DNA from: Lactarius indigo
Taxonomy: Eukaryota > Basidiomycota > Agaricomycetes > Russulales > Russulaceae
DNA: 64,000 nucleotides
Assembly: GCA_025766275.1 (NCBI GenBank)
Contig: JAFKAC010000009.1
Span: 1,426,001 to 1,490,000, forward strand
Direction of reading: 5' to 3'
This document shows positions 25,420-38,366 of the stretch, in pieces (the first letter of the stretch is position 1; every line of letters begins with the position of its first letter). A model generated the notes under the pieces. It was given only the letters and a program-made list of their open reading frames with translations. It ran no database searches and was not told where the DNA came from. A program made the translations under genes and the position numbers.

Positions 25420-28146
25420 ATGCCTTCTGGTCCAGCATATAATCACCCTCGCGCGTCCATCAATTCTTCCTTTTCATTTGGCCCACAATCCCTGGTCAAC
25501 TCTTTCGTTGGCCCAAACCCTTCCCTCGCTCTCGACCCAAATCGCTCTGTTCTGCCCTCATCGCCCCTTCGGTCATCCCCTCGCGCTCACCGCCGCACCA
25601 AGGGAAGCATCGGCAGACATCCCCTTGCCAATGACAACACGGACGTATTCCAGGATTCTGGCGATGAGGACGAGGAAGACTTTGAGTGGGGAATGGTTGA
25701 TCGCATGCGTCTCTGGCGCCACGATGCACTCATGCAGCATCTCTACGACACCGCCGCGTTCTGGGGCGACAAGGTTCTCTCCTGGACCAGTTGCGTACCT
25801 CCTTTCTTGTATCCAGTTGTCTTCCCTCTAACACACGCGTAGACGACCCGAATGACGCGTTCTGGCTCGCTCAGACCTACTTTATGACACATCGCTACTC
25901 CCGCGCGGAGCGCCTTCTCACCCGCCCTTTCTCTACAAAGCCTCCAGCTGTCCCATTTGACCTCAAGGGTAAGGCCCGTGAGCCTGACTTCCCCCCTCGA
26001 CTCCCCATCGGCCCTGCTGCCATGATAGACGTCGCGGCCGAACAGCAGGAGGGCGTGTCGCGTCTCGTGGACATGAGTGTCGTTTGTCGCTACCTCGCCG
26101 CGCAGTGTCTCGTCAGGCAGGGAAAGTGGGCCGAGGCTACAGAAATGCTAGGCGAGGCCAATCCATTCCGCAATTCAGGTGCGTCGCCTGTCTCAGCCTC
26201 GCGCTGCTCCGTTGTGCCAACAAACCACCACCAGGTCGCAGCGGACCTGCGGTGCCCAATACTGATGGAGGCATCAAGGTGAGCACCACTTGGCCCTTTC
26301 TGGCGGAGCTGACACAGACTCTAGGTCGAAGCATCGATGTGCAATCTCCGCGGTCTGTTAATGTTAAGCTCAACCGTGGGGATCAGGCGAAAGCTTGTTT
26401 CATGGAGGCCCTCGCGCTGGACGTCAAGTGTTACGACGCATTTGAGCAACTCGTCGGCGGTGAGATGATGACGCTCGAAGAAGGTGCGCTACCTCCTTCC
26501 ACCAAGAGCGCCGAGACACCAATCGATTTTGTAGAGTGGGAATTTGTGCAATCACTTGCATATAAAGAACAGACTCCCGAAGACGCCGAGTTTGTGCGCC
26601 TCGTTTACACGTCGCGCCTCCGAAAATACAAGCATGCCAAGGAACACGCGCTCACACGGCGACGGCTTGTCGAAGAGTTTGGCCTGTCCGATAATCCTGA
26701 CGTGTTGTTTTCCTTTGCCTGATGCCCTGTATGCTCAATTCCGGTGGTCAGACTGTTATGCTATCACTTCGCGGTACGCGCTTTTTCTATGACTTTATAT
26801 GTAGGGCAGACAACGCTCATACTTTGGAGCAGAATACTGGGCTTGGTGGCGGCACATACACCAACAATGCCCCTACACATTGCGTGCATGCACCACTTGT
26901 CACATCTACACTCGAAGCTCTTCATACTCGCGCATGAGCTCGTCGACCGTGAACCAGAATCTGCGACAAGTTGGTACGCCTGTTGGGGTGTGGTACCTCA
27001 CTCAAAAGAAGTGGTCCGATGCGCGCACGTACTTCAGGTGTGCTTCATCCCCGTCCATCGATCTAGATACTCATTTATTGGCAGTAAGACCTCGCTGATG
27101 GACCCACGCTTAGGGCCCGCATGGATTGCTTTCGCGCATACATTCGCGTTTGAAGGCGAGCACGATCATGCAGTGACGGCGTATTCAACATGTGCACGTA
27201 TGTTCACCGGGTACTGTTCACCTCTACCTTCCAACATCCCCTAGATGATTGACTGAAAAGCGGCTCAGCTCTCACTTACCACTAACGTTCATCGGTATGG
27301 AACATATCGTGCTATCAAATTATGCGCAAGCCGATGAGGCACTCAACGCCGCCGATGCTATGTGCGATGGTGACCCCTTGTTGATCAACGAGCGCGGTGT
27401 GATGGCCTTCAATCATGGAAGGTGCGTACTGCTAGACCCAGCTTGTCGACCCAAGGGCCAACTAGAAGGGTGTACGCAGATATGACGATGCGGTGGAGAT
27501 GTTCCGCTCCGCACTTGACATTGCGCAAGTAACGCAGACCTCGCAAGCGTCTTGGGCTACAACGTGGCTCAATCTCGGGACTAGCCTACGTAAGCTCGAC
27601 CGACTCGATGAGGCGAGCAGCGCATACACCAAGGTACTGGAGATCGACTCTCGCAGCGCACCAGCCCTGGGTTTCCTGGGGCTCGTGTACCACCTCATGG
27701 ACCGGCTAGACGATGCAATCGTTAGGTATCATGAGGTGAGCTCTCCCCCTTTCTTTTCCTTTGCTACCGCGTTTTTTCTTTTTCTTTCAAATACTTTTTA
27801 TCCCCCTTTGGCTTCGGGGACGCGGTTTGAAGTGGGGCATGCTGACGGGTCTCATTTCGGGCTTTGACTGCAGGCTCTCTCGATCAACCCGATTAATGCG
27901 CACGTTCTTGAACTGTTGAACTTGGCGCTGGAGGCGAGTGCTGACGTCGGCCCGTTCGCGCGGCTCGGTGGCACTAGCAGCACGTCGGGCGAGGAGTGGG
28001 CCAGTCAGATGCGTGCGCACGCAGCGCGCGAAGCACAGCTCAAAGCGGTACGGGCTAAGGAGAAGGAGAAGGAGCCTGAGCTGGCGCCGAGAACCATGTT
28101 TGCGGACATGCAAGAAGGCGAAGCGGCTGGGATGGCGCTTGGATAG
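25420..28146 (+). CDS. CDC16: Anaphase-promoting complex subunit Cdc16/Apc6 (TPR scaffold)
   Basis: TPR protein of the APC/C ubiquitin ligase that supports the metaphase-anaphase transition. The N-terminal region is Ser/Pro-rich and carries an acidic patch ([14 protein letters not shown]). Then follows [20 protein letters not shown], typical of Cut9/Cdc16. TPR-type helices follow through many short exons: [169 protein letters not shown] and a final [18 protein letters not shown]. The C-terminus is charged ([12 protein letters not shown]). The start at 25420 opens the conserved N-terminal frame. Individual exon borders were only partly resolved by eye. Confidence 0.92.
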
Positions 28147-30417
28147 GCAGTAACCTTTTCCTCATTCTCTTTGGCTTCTTGTCTGCATACGTACATCACG
28201 ACACTCAGGCCTGGGGCAAAAGGGGAGCACGAAGATTTTTTTTTTCTTACTCAGCTTCCTTCACGAACCCAACTCCGAGTATTTTACTCGCTACAGGGTA
28301 TTTCGATATCGAGGATTGATTGATGCTCGGGAAGTCCCCAACGCCGACGCCGACAGCACGAACCAATCCGATGCATGGACCTGAGAGAAGCCCTAATTTG
28401 CCAGATGAAATTGAACTTGTGGCTTAGGGCATTCTTAGGGCGTGTGTGTGACGAGAGATGGCGGAGATTCTCTCACAGCGTCAAGCTTCAAGGATGCTGT
28501 CAATCGATTATTCGTGAGAGAACCCTGGATTACGACGAACCAGGAACACAGCTACCGCTGCAGTGTCCTTGTCCGCGTGCACTTTTCGGCAAAGGGCACC
28601 TTGTGATGAGGCACAGTGACAGTCTCCATTTACCAGCGCTGGGCCAGTGTTGCAAAATAATAAAAAGTCTGCATTTTTCTACAACTCCGTACAATGACTC
28701 CGTGTGACAACGACAAATATTCAGCACTATTCAGTTCGCACGCTAGTATCCAGTCCAATGATCGAGGACTTTATCGATGCCAAATACAGGGGCTACGTGG
28801 AATCCGATGCAAGTAGCAACCATCTGTTAGGGCTCCAGCATAACTACTGAACCATACGCGGCTAGGAGATGAGACAGCACCTCTAGGACATCGGTTCACT
28901 CTTTTTTTTCTAGGGAGGATCATATGTTTCATCTCATAAGGGAACCCACTATCCAGTAGCGACAAACGTGCATCACTGTTTGTATATATATATATTGCAC
29001 CGTGGGCAACAACACACGTTGTTCCGCGTCGGGCGATCAATGGTGAGTTGACAGGACCGTGCCCACACTTTGTAGCCTATGTGTACCCCGCCCTAAAACG
29101 ATGAGTACTACCCTCCCACGACGCCGATCGGACTGCCTCGACTGCGCCGAGGCTCCTGCGCCGTAGGCGGCGCCACGAAGGACCAGCCAGGTCTGTTATC
29201 GTAATATGGGGGTAATCTTTACTCCGCTCCTTCGCAAAGGGAGCTCCGAGGGAATGGAAATGGAAGCGGTCCTGAGAGGTTATGGGTTTCCTTTTACGAG
29301 TGGTAGTAACGCTGCCTCAGATGACGGTACTTGCGAAGCGAGTACAGTGCCAGTGTCTCTATATTTAGATGCCGTAAGAAGGCGATGTGAACGAGGGTCC
29401 TGTAGTTGGATCGGTGGTGCGCACATGCGTACCGTTCTTGATGTATTCCCCAAAACGCAAGGCCTGTTCGATTTCCGCGGGGTCTTTGAGGTCACGGTTC
29501 TCTATTGGAGCAGACCCATGAGCCCTAACGATGTTTCAGGTAAAACCGATATAGCAACGAACTCTCAAACATGCGGCGCATGCGACCATTGAAATCGTAG
29601 CTTGTACGGCACGACACGCGTCTGTATTTAGCTATTTAGGAAACAAATTCAACGGATCTCACTCACTTTGCGTCTGGGTAGTCTCGACCAAGGCGGTGTA
29701 GCTCTTTATAGAGAGCAAGAACACGCTGACGGGTGGCAGACATGGCGATGCTGAACGCAGTGTCAAAGTTCCGTGACGGCACTCATGGATTATATAATGT
29801 AGTGGCGTGACTCACGTGTCCGCGCGGTTCGATTCACGGGATGCCTAGTACGGAGTACGTATTAAGGCCTGACGTGCGCCCTTCTTCATGCCGGCACTGC
29901 ACATGTGATGATGTGTCAGACTGTCAACTGTCTCCCCTATAGCATCAGGAAACATTCCCTCACACACACACACGACTAATTGCCTAGTTCTCTCTGGCCT
30001 TGATAAGTGTTGATGCGTCTCCACGGATAAAATTTTCAACGACTCCAACTTGTGCCGGACCACCGGGTACATTACCCTGATCTTGTGATGATTGGTGGCT
30101 TGGCGTCATTTCGGGATGCTGTGCGGCGGCCTGTGTGCCCATGTGGTCTAGATGGGCAACATTGTGTGGAAAAGAGATCTTCCAAAGAGCCGAGATCTCC
30201 TGTCACAGCGCCCCCCTTGAACCGGACGAAAAGTAGGCGACCGAGGCAATTGGCTCATTTACGAACGTGCGAGGAACGCATCCCCACGGGCCGATCCTCA
30301 TCTGACCGAATGCGTCCGCGACATTCGATGGTGATGCAGTATAAAAGCAACTTCTCGTAACATTAACCGGATTTCTGCGTCTCCTTAAAACCGGTGCCAG
30401 TTCCACATACTTCCCCC
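28147..30417. other. Intergenic, promoter side of PHO84 copy 1
   Basis: About 2.3 kb. It contains a (TA)n run at 28983-28995 and a (CA)n run near 29957-29969. Open frames such as 29206-29592 have no recognisable motif. A CACGTG lies at 29813-29818, about 600 bp before the symporter start. Confidence 0.4.
30340..30346 (+). promoter_or_regulatory. TATA box of PHO84 copy 1
   Basis: TATAAAA, 72-78 bp upstream of the ATG at 30418; spacing fits a regulated fungal promoter. Confidence 0.5.
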
Positions 30418-32526
30418 ATGGCTACCAACGTTGAGACCCAGAACGAGAAGGACGTTGGCTCTCTTCAGAGCTCTGTCGACCGGATCCCTCGTGTCGCTGT
30501 CGCTCGTAATCTCGACGAGCGCAGAAGGGCTGCCCTCGCCCACATTGATAATGCCCAGTTCTCGTTAGCATTTTTCATATTTGGTCCTACCATTTTCCTC
30601 GCTGACTTTTCGCTTCTCAGTTGGTTCCATCTCAAAGTTATCTGTGTCGCTGGTGCCGGTTTCTTCACTGATGCGTAAGTGGCGCGAAGTCCATTATCTT
30701 ATCGTCCACACTGAAAAATGGTTTAGATACGACATTTTCGCCATCAACATCGGCGCCCAAATGTTGGGATATGTCTACACAACGTCACATTCCCTCAGTC
30801 TGAATCAAGATCTTGGCGTCAAGGTTGCAACTCCCATTGGTACCCTCTTTGGTCAACTACTCTTCGGTTGGCTCGCCGATGTCGTTGGACGTAAGCGCAT
30901 GTGTATGTTTTTCTATTATTGGTTTGCGTTTGCTGGTCCTCATACGCGCGCATAGATGGTGTCGAGCTTATGATCATCATTGTTGGCACGTTCGGTCAAG
31001 CGATCAGCGGTCATGGCCCCACCGTTGGCATTGTCGGTGCTCTCATTTGCTGGCGGTTCCTTATGGGCATAGGTATAGGAGGCGATTACCCTCTGAGTGC
31101 CGTCATCTCGTCCGAGTTCGCTGCTACAAGGACCCGTGGTCGTGTCATGACCGCCGTCTTTGCATTCCAGGGCTGGGGCAATCTTGGTTGGTCGTATCAC
31201 CTAACCATTTCGCACGCTTCTTGACACATTCCATTTTCAGCCGCTGCTCTCGTCTCAACCATTGTGGTGGCCGCCTTCAAAAATAAAATCATCAATGACG
31301 ATTTCAATAACCTCAAGCATGTGGACTATTGTTGGCGCCTCCTCATCGGTCTTGGTTGTATTCCCGGTGTCGTCGCTCTTTACTTCCGGCTCACTATCCC
31401 GGAAACACCCCGTTTCACCATGGATATCGAGCGCAATGTTAAGCAGGCTACCCAAGATATCGACAACGTCCTCTCCACTGGCCAGTTTTACGTCGATCCA
31501 GATGCAGCTGTTCAGCGTGTGCAAGCACCCAAGGCTAGTCGCCGCGACTTCATCGAACACTTCAGCAAATGGGAGAACTTCAAGGTCCTCTTCGGTGCTG
31601 CATATTCTTGGTTCGCCCTCGATGTATGCCCCTTTTTTCCATCCCTCAATTACCGTTTACTGATGCGCGAGTCTAGATCGCTTTCTATGGTCTTGGCTTA
31701 AATTCTTCTATTGTCCTGACCGCTATTGGCTTCGGCACTTCACCCCAGAAGGGCTCGCTTGGCGTGTATCAGTCTCTTCACAACGTCTCCGTTGGCAATA
31801 TCATCCTTGCCGTGGGTGGCCTCATCCCTGGCTATTGGGCATCATTCCTTCTCATCGATTCCTGGGGACGCAAGCCCATCCAACTGATGGGCTTCATCGT
31901 CCTCACCGCCCTTTTCATCGTCATGGGTAGGCATATCCTTTCCTCTCTCCGAGTCTTTTCTAATTGGCTCGACAATTACAGGCTTTGCTTACGATAAACT
32001 GACCGAAACCCACACCAACTCCAAGTGGTTCACGTTCCTCTACTGCCTGGCCAATTTTTTCCAGAACTTTGGTCCCAACACCACCACCTTCATCGTTCCT
32101 GGAGAGGTTTTCCCCACTCGTTACCGGTCCACCGCTCATGGTATCTCGGCCGCAAGTGGCAAGCTCGGCGCAGTTGTTGCCCAGGTCGGGTTCCAACGCA
32201 TGAGGGACATCGGCGGTAAAAACAAGTTCTTGAAGCACATGTACGTTTCACCCCTTTACCCCTTCGAGACGGTTTCTGATGCACGCACGCTCTAGCCTCG
32301 AAATTTTTGCCCTCTTCATGCTGACTGGGATCTTCTCTACCCTTCTTATCCCCGAGACCAAGGGCAGGTCCCTGGAAGAACTGTCGAACGAGGACCAGGA
32401 CGGATTCGTTCAGGGTACGATATATATTTTTCTCTCTGCCTGGAGCGTAACTCAACATTTTCTTTTCACTCAGTAGGTGTCAACGAGGTGCGCGTCAACA
32501 AGGACGGCCTTATCGTACAGGATTGA
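30418..32526 (+). CDS. PHO84: PHO84-type high-affinity phosphate:H+ symporter, copy 1
   Basis: Major facilitator superfamily symporter taking up inorganic phosphate with protons at the plasma membrane; yeast Pho84 also signals phosphate status. About nine exons. The hydrophilic N-terminus is followed by [20 protein letters not shown] (TM1 with the conserved aspartate), [17 protein letters not shown] (MFS loop 2-3), the signature [18 protein letters not shown] in TM4, [38 protein letters not shown] (the W-x3-D-x3-Y phosphate site of TM7), [33 protein letters not shown], and SGKLGA with the conserved lysine. It ends [12 protein letters not shown]...[17 protein letters not shown]. Residue roles follow the crystallised fungal PiPT transporter. 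All junctions seem in frame. This is the most isolated of the four copies and looks intact. Confidence 0.93.
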
Positions 32527-35500
32527 AGTTGAGCTGGGCATGCTTTCCCATTTGGCGCGTGTATTTTTGTCACTGAATTTTCTTCACTCGCTCTCCTTCA
32601 TGCCTCTCACGACACTTGCATGTCTCAGAGTATTTATAAATTTCGTCTGTTGTAGTCCATTCACTTTCGACGTAATAGAATCGGTTTTTTTTTTGATATT
32701 GTTTTTTTTGGGTTGAGCGTTCGAAAGTACCTATAGTGCATGCCTTGTAGTACATTCAAAGCTCGCAAATCGAACGAACGAACGAGTGAACACGATACTA
32801 CAGTATAGCTACCTTTGTTTTTTTGGAAGGTAGAAAAGGACAACGAGCATCTTTAAAATTTCCATGTGACTGAAGATATGCAGTTACCCTACTTAGCACC
32901 TGCCAAACTTGCCATCAAGGCACACTGAAACTCATGATCTGCTCAGCGTTATCAGGTCGATTAGAGATATGGAGAGAGAATGGACAACGGGGCACACGCG
33001 GGCTTCGCCAGTCTGAAGGGAAGTGATAACCATTCGGGCAAACACTCAAGCTGTCACCATCGGAAGCAGTCCCTGGTCAATCTCTGTGTAGTGAGTATTA
33101 CAGGTGCTCCGGAGGGTGTGAACGTAGGCATTGACAGGAGTCAGGAAAACAGGTGTCATGATGGTGATGATCAATGAGCCCAGTAGTCATTGGAGAAGCC
33201 CCGCAGGGAAGCGAATATCCTACTGGATGCTGTAAGAACTGTGTCAGAAGTATGGCGCGGGTTTTGCTTGGCATTTTATTCTGTCTGTGCTCGACGCTCG
33301 TGTTGTAGGTACTGTATTGTTAGTGGTGGTGGGTTCACTGTTTACACACTCTCGTTTAAGCCCTGTTTTGGTTCTACCATGATTCCTTATGAGGGCTATG
33401 GCAGCTGTTGTATGTGGATTCGTGATCTACATGCACACGTCAGTACTGTGCTCCGGTCGTATCCATGAAGGTTTGTCTTCCCCAGGGGTCCGATGGAGTC
33501 TCCCCGCGGGTGCTAGCTAGTGTTATTTTGTTCCGGTATTCCTGCTGGTACTATAGTATCTAATGATGCGACCCAGGCTTGCCCTCGCCACGCGGGAAAA
33601 CTTGCCCGCAGTTCTATCATGCCTACCAAAATCCCATGCACAACGGACTTATTTTCCCGTCCCTCGTCCCTGCTTCCCATATGCTTTTTTTTTCACACCA
33701 ATGTGTCGAGGGGGAAAAGGAAATTCGACGAGACTATCCTAAACCAGATAGTTGAGAGTCGCCAAGGCACCTGGAGACATTTTTTTTTTGCTGCAGGATG
33801 TGTATCTGATTTCACATGTTGTCACCATGGCGGACCTTCTAGTCCAGCCATTTGCGCTCTTCAATCCTCCCACGTCGTATTACCTCTCCCTCCAGAAAGT
33901 GGTCGGCTGAAACACTTTGCTTGGGCTAATATTATCCACCCATATGTGCAAATAAATATCTGGTACCCGTTGCGATCACAATACATCTGCACTATCACAG
34001 TGGATCCCTGGCGTGGGTGCATGCACGTTAATCAGTTCATGTGCCGCGCCTGGCAAAAATTCTGCAGAACGCTGTGACGTATGTAGCCGCAGGCGGGGAT
34101 GCCGAACATAAACCTACTTCGGGCTAGGTCCTGAGAACGGGCTCCATGTGGAACAGGTCGGAGCCCATCAACACAACAAACAGATTTGTAACGGTGTCAG
34201 CTGAGGCTTCAGGGTCCCGCAGGGGCCATCCAATCAGAGAACATAAAACGAGCTGCAATTCTATGTTACGGCAGGTCACAATTCACAGTAGCGCGGGTCA
34301 AGGATGTGTGGCGCATTCGCGGCTCAGCGCCGTGCCATGGTACCGTATGACAGAAAGAGGTAGCTCAGGAGGACGAGTGGTAATTTACCGTGACGCGCTC
34401 CAGGGCGAAGTGTAAACCGTTGCCCGGGGAATGGAGCTTGATTCTTCCCGTTTTAATGCTGTCGCTCATGCTGGAGTGTGTGTGGGCCAAGGTGCAGACT
34501 CTAAGGCATACCAATGGCCAACAACATCTCAAATGTGCTGTGATGGCAGCGCACTGCAAAAATAAGTAAAGTTGCAAGGCAAGGTGGGACAATGGAAGCA
34601 ATGGTCTCGTGTCCAAAGTTGGCGTTCCTGGACAGACGGACGAAATGATGATAAGCATCGAAGCGTGAAGCTGGTGAAGGACCATGGACCATGGGAAAAA
34701 ACTGACCTCTGACAAGAAGTAACTTCAGCCTCTGCGAGATCTGACGTGAGATCTGACGACTGACAGTCCTGCGAACAAAGCACATACTGGGGTAGTTGCG
34801 GGCGGTACGTCGCATGGACTAGAAACACCCTTAACAACGGAGTGCCGTCAGAGAAATGCTTTCGAAGCTACCAAGCGAGCGCAGAGGCACGGTATTTGGT
34901 TCTTCCAGCTACAATTCACCAGGGGAGGCTCGAAATGCACACGCAGCATGTGTGACACACGATCTTTCACGAAGGTGGGAACTCGTATTGGATTACGACC
35001 TTTCCTGTACCAGGTGTCACGAGAAGCTCCATGGGAGACATCTTGAACCGGGCGCAAGCGGCGAATAGGGAGCCGCTCCAAGAACGGTGGAGACCGTTGA
35101 GACGCTACGCTTATCAGTACGAGAGCCATATGCCGTGTTCGGGCGCATTGGTGGTCCTGGGGTGACCACAACAAGCACATACTATAGCGCGCTACCATTC
35201 CTTCCGCGGATGAAACTCGTTTGAATAGAATGGATAGCTGGTATGTTTTGGCCTGGTTCGCGTTAAGGACCAGGCACGTACTGGGCAGATTCCTTCCACA
35301 GTCCAAGGGGAACGTGCTCACACACCTTGGTCGAACGTGCGTTATATATTGACTGAGCCGAACTGCACGTGCCATGTACTTACTTTTCCAGATAATTTTT
35401 AGCCAAATTTTCAGCTGATTTGATCTAGCCGAGTTCCCCTTGGGAATACAAATTTACCACTGCCACTCCGAGTCAGCGCTCAGCGCAAGGCTCAGCGCCC

Positions 35501-36237
35501 AGCATTGCGGGGCCATGTGACTGACATCTGTCACGTGTGACATATCACTCTCCTCTCCTCAGTTTTGCACAGTCGCACATGCATACAGTCAAGTACACCG
35601 CATCCGAATTCACCCGGACCCTAGTTTGGTGGAAAAATTTTCGTCCGTCCCATAGATGGTTGCGATAGTATAATGGCTGTGGCCTTCAGCCTTCGATCGA
35701 AGTTTACTTGGACTCCTCACGACGAGAGTCAAGACTCGGTACTCAGGTGTACAGGAACCCGCAGAGGAGAATAGTAAATAGCTGACCCAATTGCTCTATC
35801 GCGAAACCAGCTCATTCTAGTAAGCGCTTATCACCTAAGTTCCAGAACCTGAAACCCTTCATGGCAGGACATTTTGTGTCTTGGGTGCAGGCACTGCAGA
35901 ATTTTGAATTTGTCGCAAGAGCTCTGATGGAGGAATTTGAATGTCCACGACGATGATGACGACGACCTCGACGACTCGCCAGGGTCTTATTAATCTCTCA
36001 AATTTGAGCTCCAAAGTCAATACCCCACCCTCTCCACTGTTTCTCCGTTGGTTCGGAGTTTAATCATACCGATTTCATCTCGAGCGCTTACTCCCGGCGA
36101 AACGTTCGTCTACTTCCCACTTTAGGACACAGTCTTGCCGGTGACGGCATGCTAGGATCAGATGCATGAGGAAGATTATTATAAGGGGACCTCCGGGTCA
36201 GGGCTCCCTGTCCCCTGATTTTTGGCTCATGCACCAT
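32527..36237. other. Long spacer between PHO84 copies 1 and 2
   Basis: 3.7 kb with several short open frames but no recognisable gene. It includes homopolymer T runs and, at 35474-35503, clustered CTCAGCGC-type motifs related to those before copies 3 and 4. The last few hundred bases should hold the promoter of copy 2. Confidence 0.4.
36180..36185 (+). promoter_or_regulatory. TATA-like element of PHO84 copy 2
   Basis: TATAAG about 55 bp upstream of the ATG at 36238. Weaker match than at copy 1. Confidence 0.35.
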
Positions 36238-38366
36238 GAGCTTTCAGTCCCTCCATAGTGTCGAAGAACAGGGGGTGGTTGCGCTCAACAGCAAACGCAC
36301 AAGTGCCCTCGCACGAGTGGATAGAGCACCTTTCTCGTATGTCCCCCTTCCGTAATCTAAGTGTCGTTTGATCTCACATAATTGCAGTCTATTTCACGTC
36401 AAGGTGTGGTTGGTGGCGGGTGTTGGCTTCTTCACGGACGCGTGAGTATGGGATTGTCTAAAGATGACATGGCCGATGACGGGGTCTTAGATACGATATC
36501 TTCACCATCAGCCTCGCTGCCAAAATGCTTGGGTACATCTATGATAAAAGTATGTGCTTAGCCTCTGCGAATGCGGTGATGACTATAACTTGTCCACGAC
36601 GTAGATAACCATTTAGAACCGGGAGTCGACTTTGGTCTCAAGATTGCATCTCCAGTGGGTAATCTGGTTGGCCAGGTGTTATTTGGGTGGCTGGCAGACC
36701 GCGTCGGTCGCAAGCGGATGTGTAAGTGCCAACGGTTATTACGTATCTCTCGATGCTCATACAACCTGTTCATCAGATGGAATCGAACTAATGATCATTG
36801 TCACCAGCACATTCGCCCAGGCAATTGCTGGAAATGGTCCTACGGTCCACATAGTTGGTGTCATCACACTTTGGCGTTTTATTATGGGTGTCGGTATTGG
36901 TGGGGACTACCCCCTCAGCGCCGTTATCGCGTCCGAGTTTGCATCAACACGATCCCGTGGTCGCCTCATGACAGCTGTGTTTGCATCACAAGGGTTGGGG
37001 GTATCTTGGTAAGCGGTTATCTCCGCATTCCCACAGTATCCCGCTGACCGGCGGCAGCTTCCACGATCGTGGCGCTGATAACTATCACCGCCTTTGAAGG
37101 TGCCATCGTGAGAGACTCGCCCACGACCTTCGATCACTTAGATTATTGTTGGCGAATCCTCATCGGTGCTGGCTGTGTCCCGGGCGTCATTGCGCTGTAT
37201 TTCCGGCTCACAATTCCAGAGACACCGCGTTTCACTATGGATATCGAACGTAATGTGAAACAGGCCTGCCGAAATATCGAGTCAGTACTATCTGCCAACG
37301 GCGTAGCACCCGGAGTCTGGCGCGTTGACCCAGAAGCTTCCACCGAGCGCACAGATGCCCCGAGAGCGAGCATTAGTGATTTCAAACGGTATTTTAGCCA
37401 ATGGAGGAATGCGCGGATACTGTTTGGAACAGCTTATTCTTGGTTCGCACTTGACGTACGGACACGGTTAACAGTCGAAGAGAAGAAGGGATCTGACTAT
37501 GAACTTTCGTACAGATCGCGTTCTATGGTCTTGGCCTGAACTCGTCTAAAATCTTCGACGCAAAGATTCTCTCGGCATTGGGATTGGGATCGAGCGTCAG
37601 CACCGGGACACCTCGAGATGTATTTAATAGCCTGCACGACACCACCGTGTGCACCTTGATCCTGATTGCTTCGGGCCTTATGCCTGGTTACTTGGCTTCG
37701 TTCCTCTTCATTGACTCCTGGGGTCGGAAGCCAATCCAGTTCATGGGTTTTACCGTCCTCTCCGTTTTGTTCCTTGTCATGGGTACGGCTCGTCGCGAAC
37801 AATTTTTTTATTACCGAAAACTGACCCACTGGCATAGGCTTCGGGTTTCAGGAACTTACTCGGTCCAACGGGACAGTGAAACTTCTAATGTTTCTCTATT
37901 GTCTCGCGAATTTTTTTCAGAACTTTGGACCAAACGTCACAACTTTCATCATACCTGGGGAGGTTTTCCCTACCAGGTATCGTGCGACTGCCCATGGCTT
38001 CTCGGCCGCTTGCGGTAAACTTGGGGCCATTGTCGCGCAGGTCATTTTTTTCCGAGCGGGTAATTCAATCCAAACCATGTATGTTTTCTCTTAAATCACC
38101 CCGAGTTGATCTTGACTCTGCCTTTGTCTTAGCCTTGAGATCTTCGGTTTCGTGATGCTGTCAGGTGCCGCATCAACACTACTGCTGCCTGAAACGAGGG
38201 GTCGTTCATTGGAGGAGCTGTCCAATGAAAACCAAAAAGGATTCATTCGAGGTACAGTCTCCCCAGAAACCTCGTAAGGGTGGGACTAAACTGACGAAAC
38301 ATGACGAATCTAGCTGCCGACCAAATCGAACTGCGTAATGGTATCGTTCTACGAAGGATACCATAG
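36238..38366 (+). CDS. PHO84-type phosphate symporter, copy 2 (one frameshift)
   Basis: Same family and intron layout as copy 1. Starts [13 protein letters not shown], then [126 protein letters not shown] and CGKLGA, so the phosphate-site residues are kept. It ends NGIVLRRIP. In the exon after TM4 the expected QGWG reads QGLG because one extra base lies in caagggttgggg (about 36991-37000); beyond it the frame needed to splice into ASTIVALI is lost. This is either a sequencing/assembly error or an inactivating change. It is clearly more diverged from copies 3/4 than those are from each other. Confidence 0.88.

Noticed and set aside
35650..35760. tRNA-like stretch (tagtataatgg followed by cttcgatcgaag)
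   Set aside because: No acceptor stem pairing or proper anticodon loop and T-arm spacing could be assembled.
32527..36237. Possible transposon or hidden gene in the 3.7-kb spacer
   Set aside because: No terminal repeats, transposase or reverse-transcriptase motifs were found on either strand.
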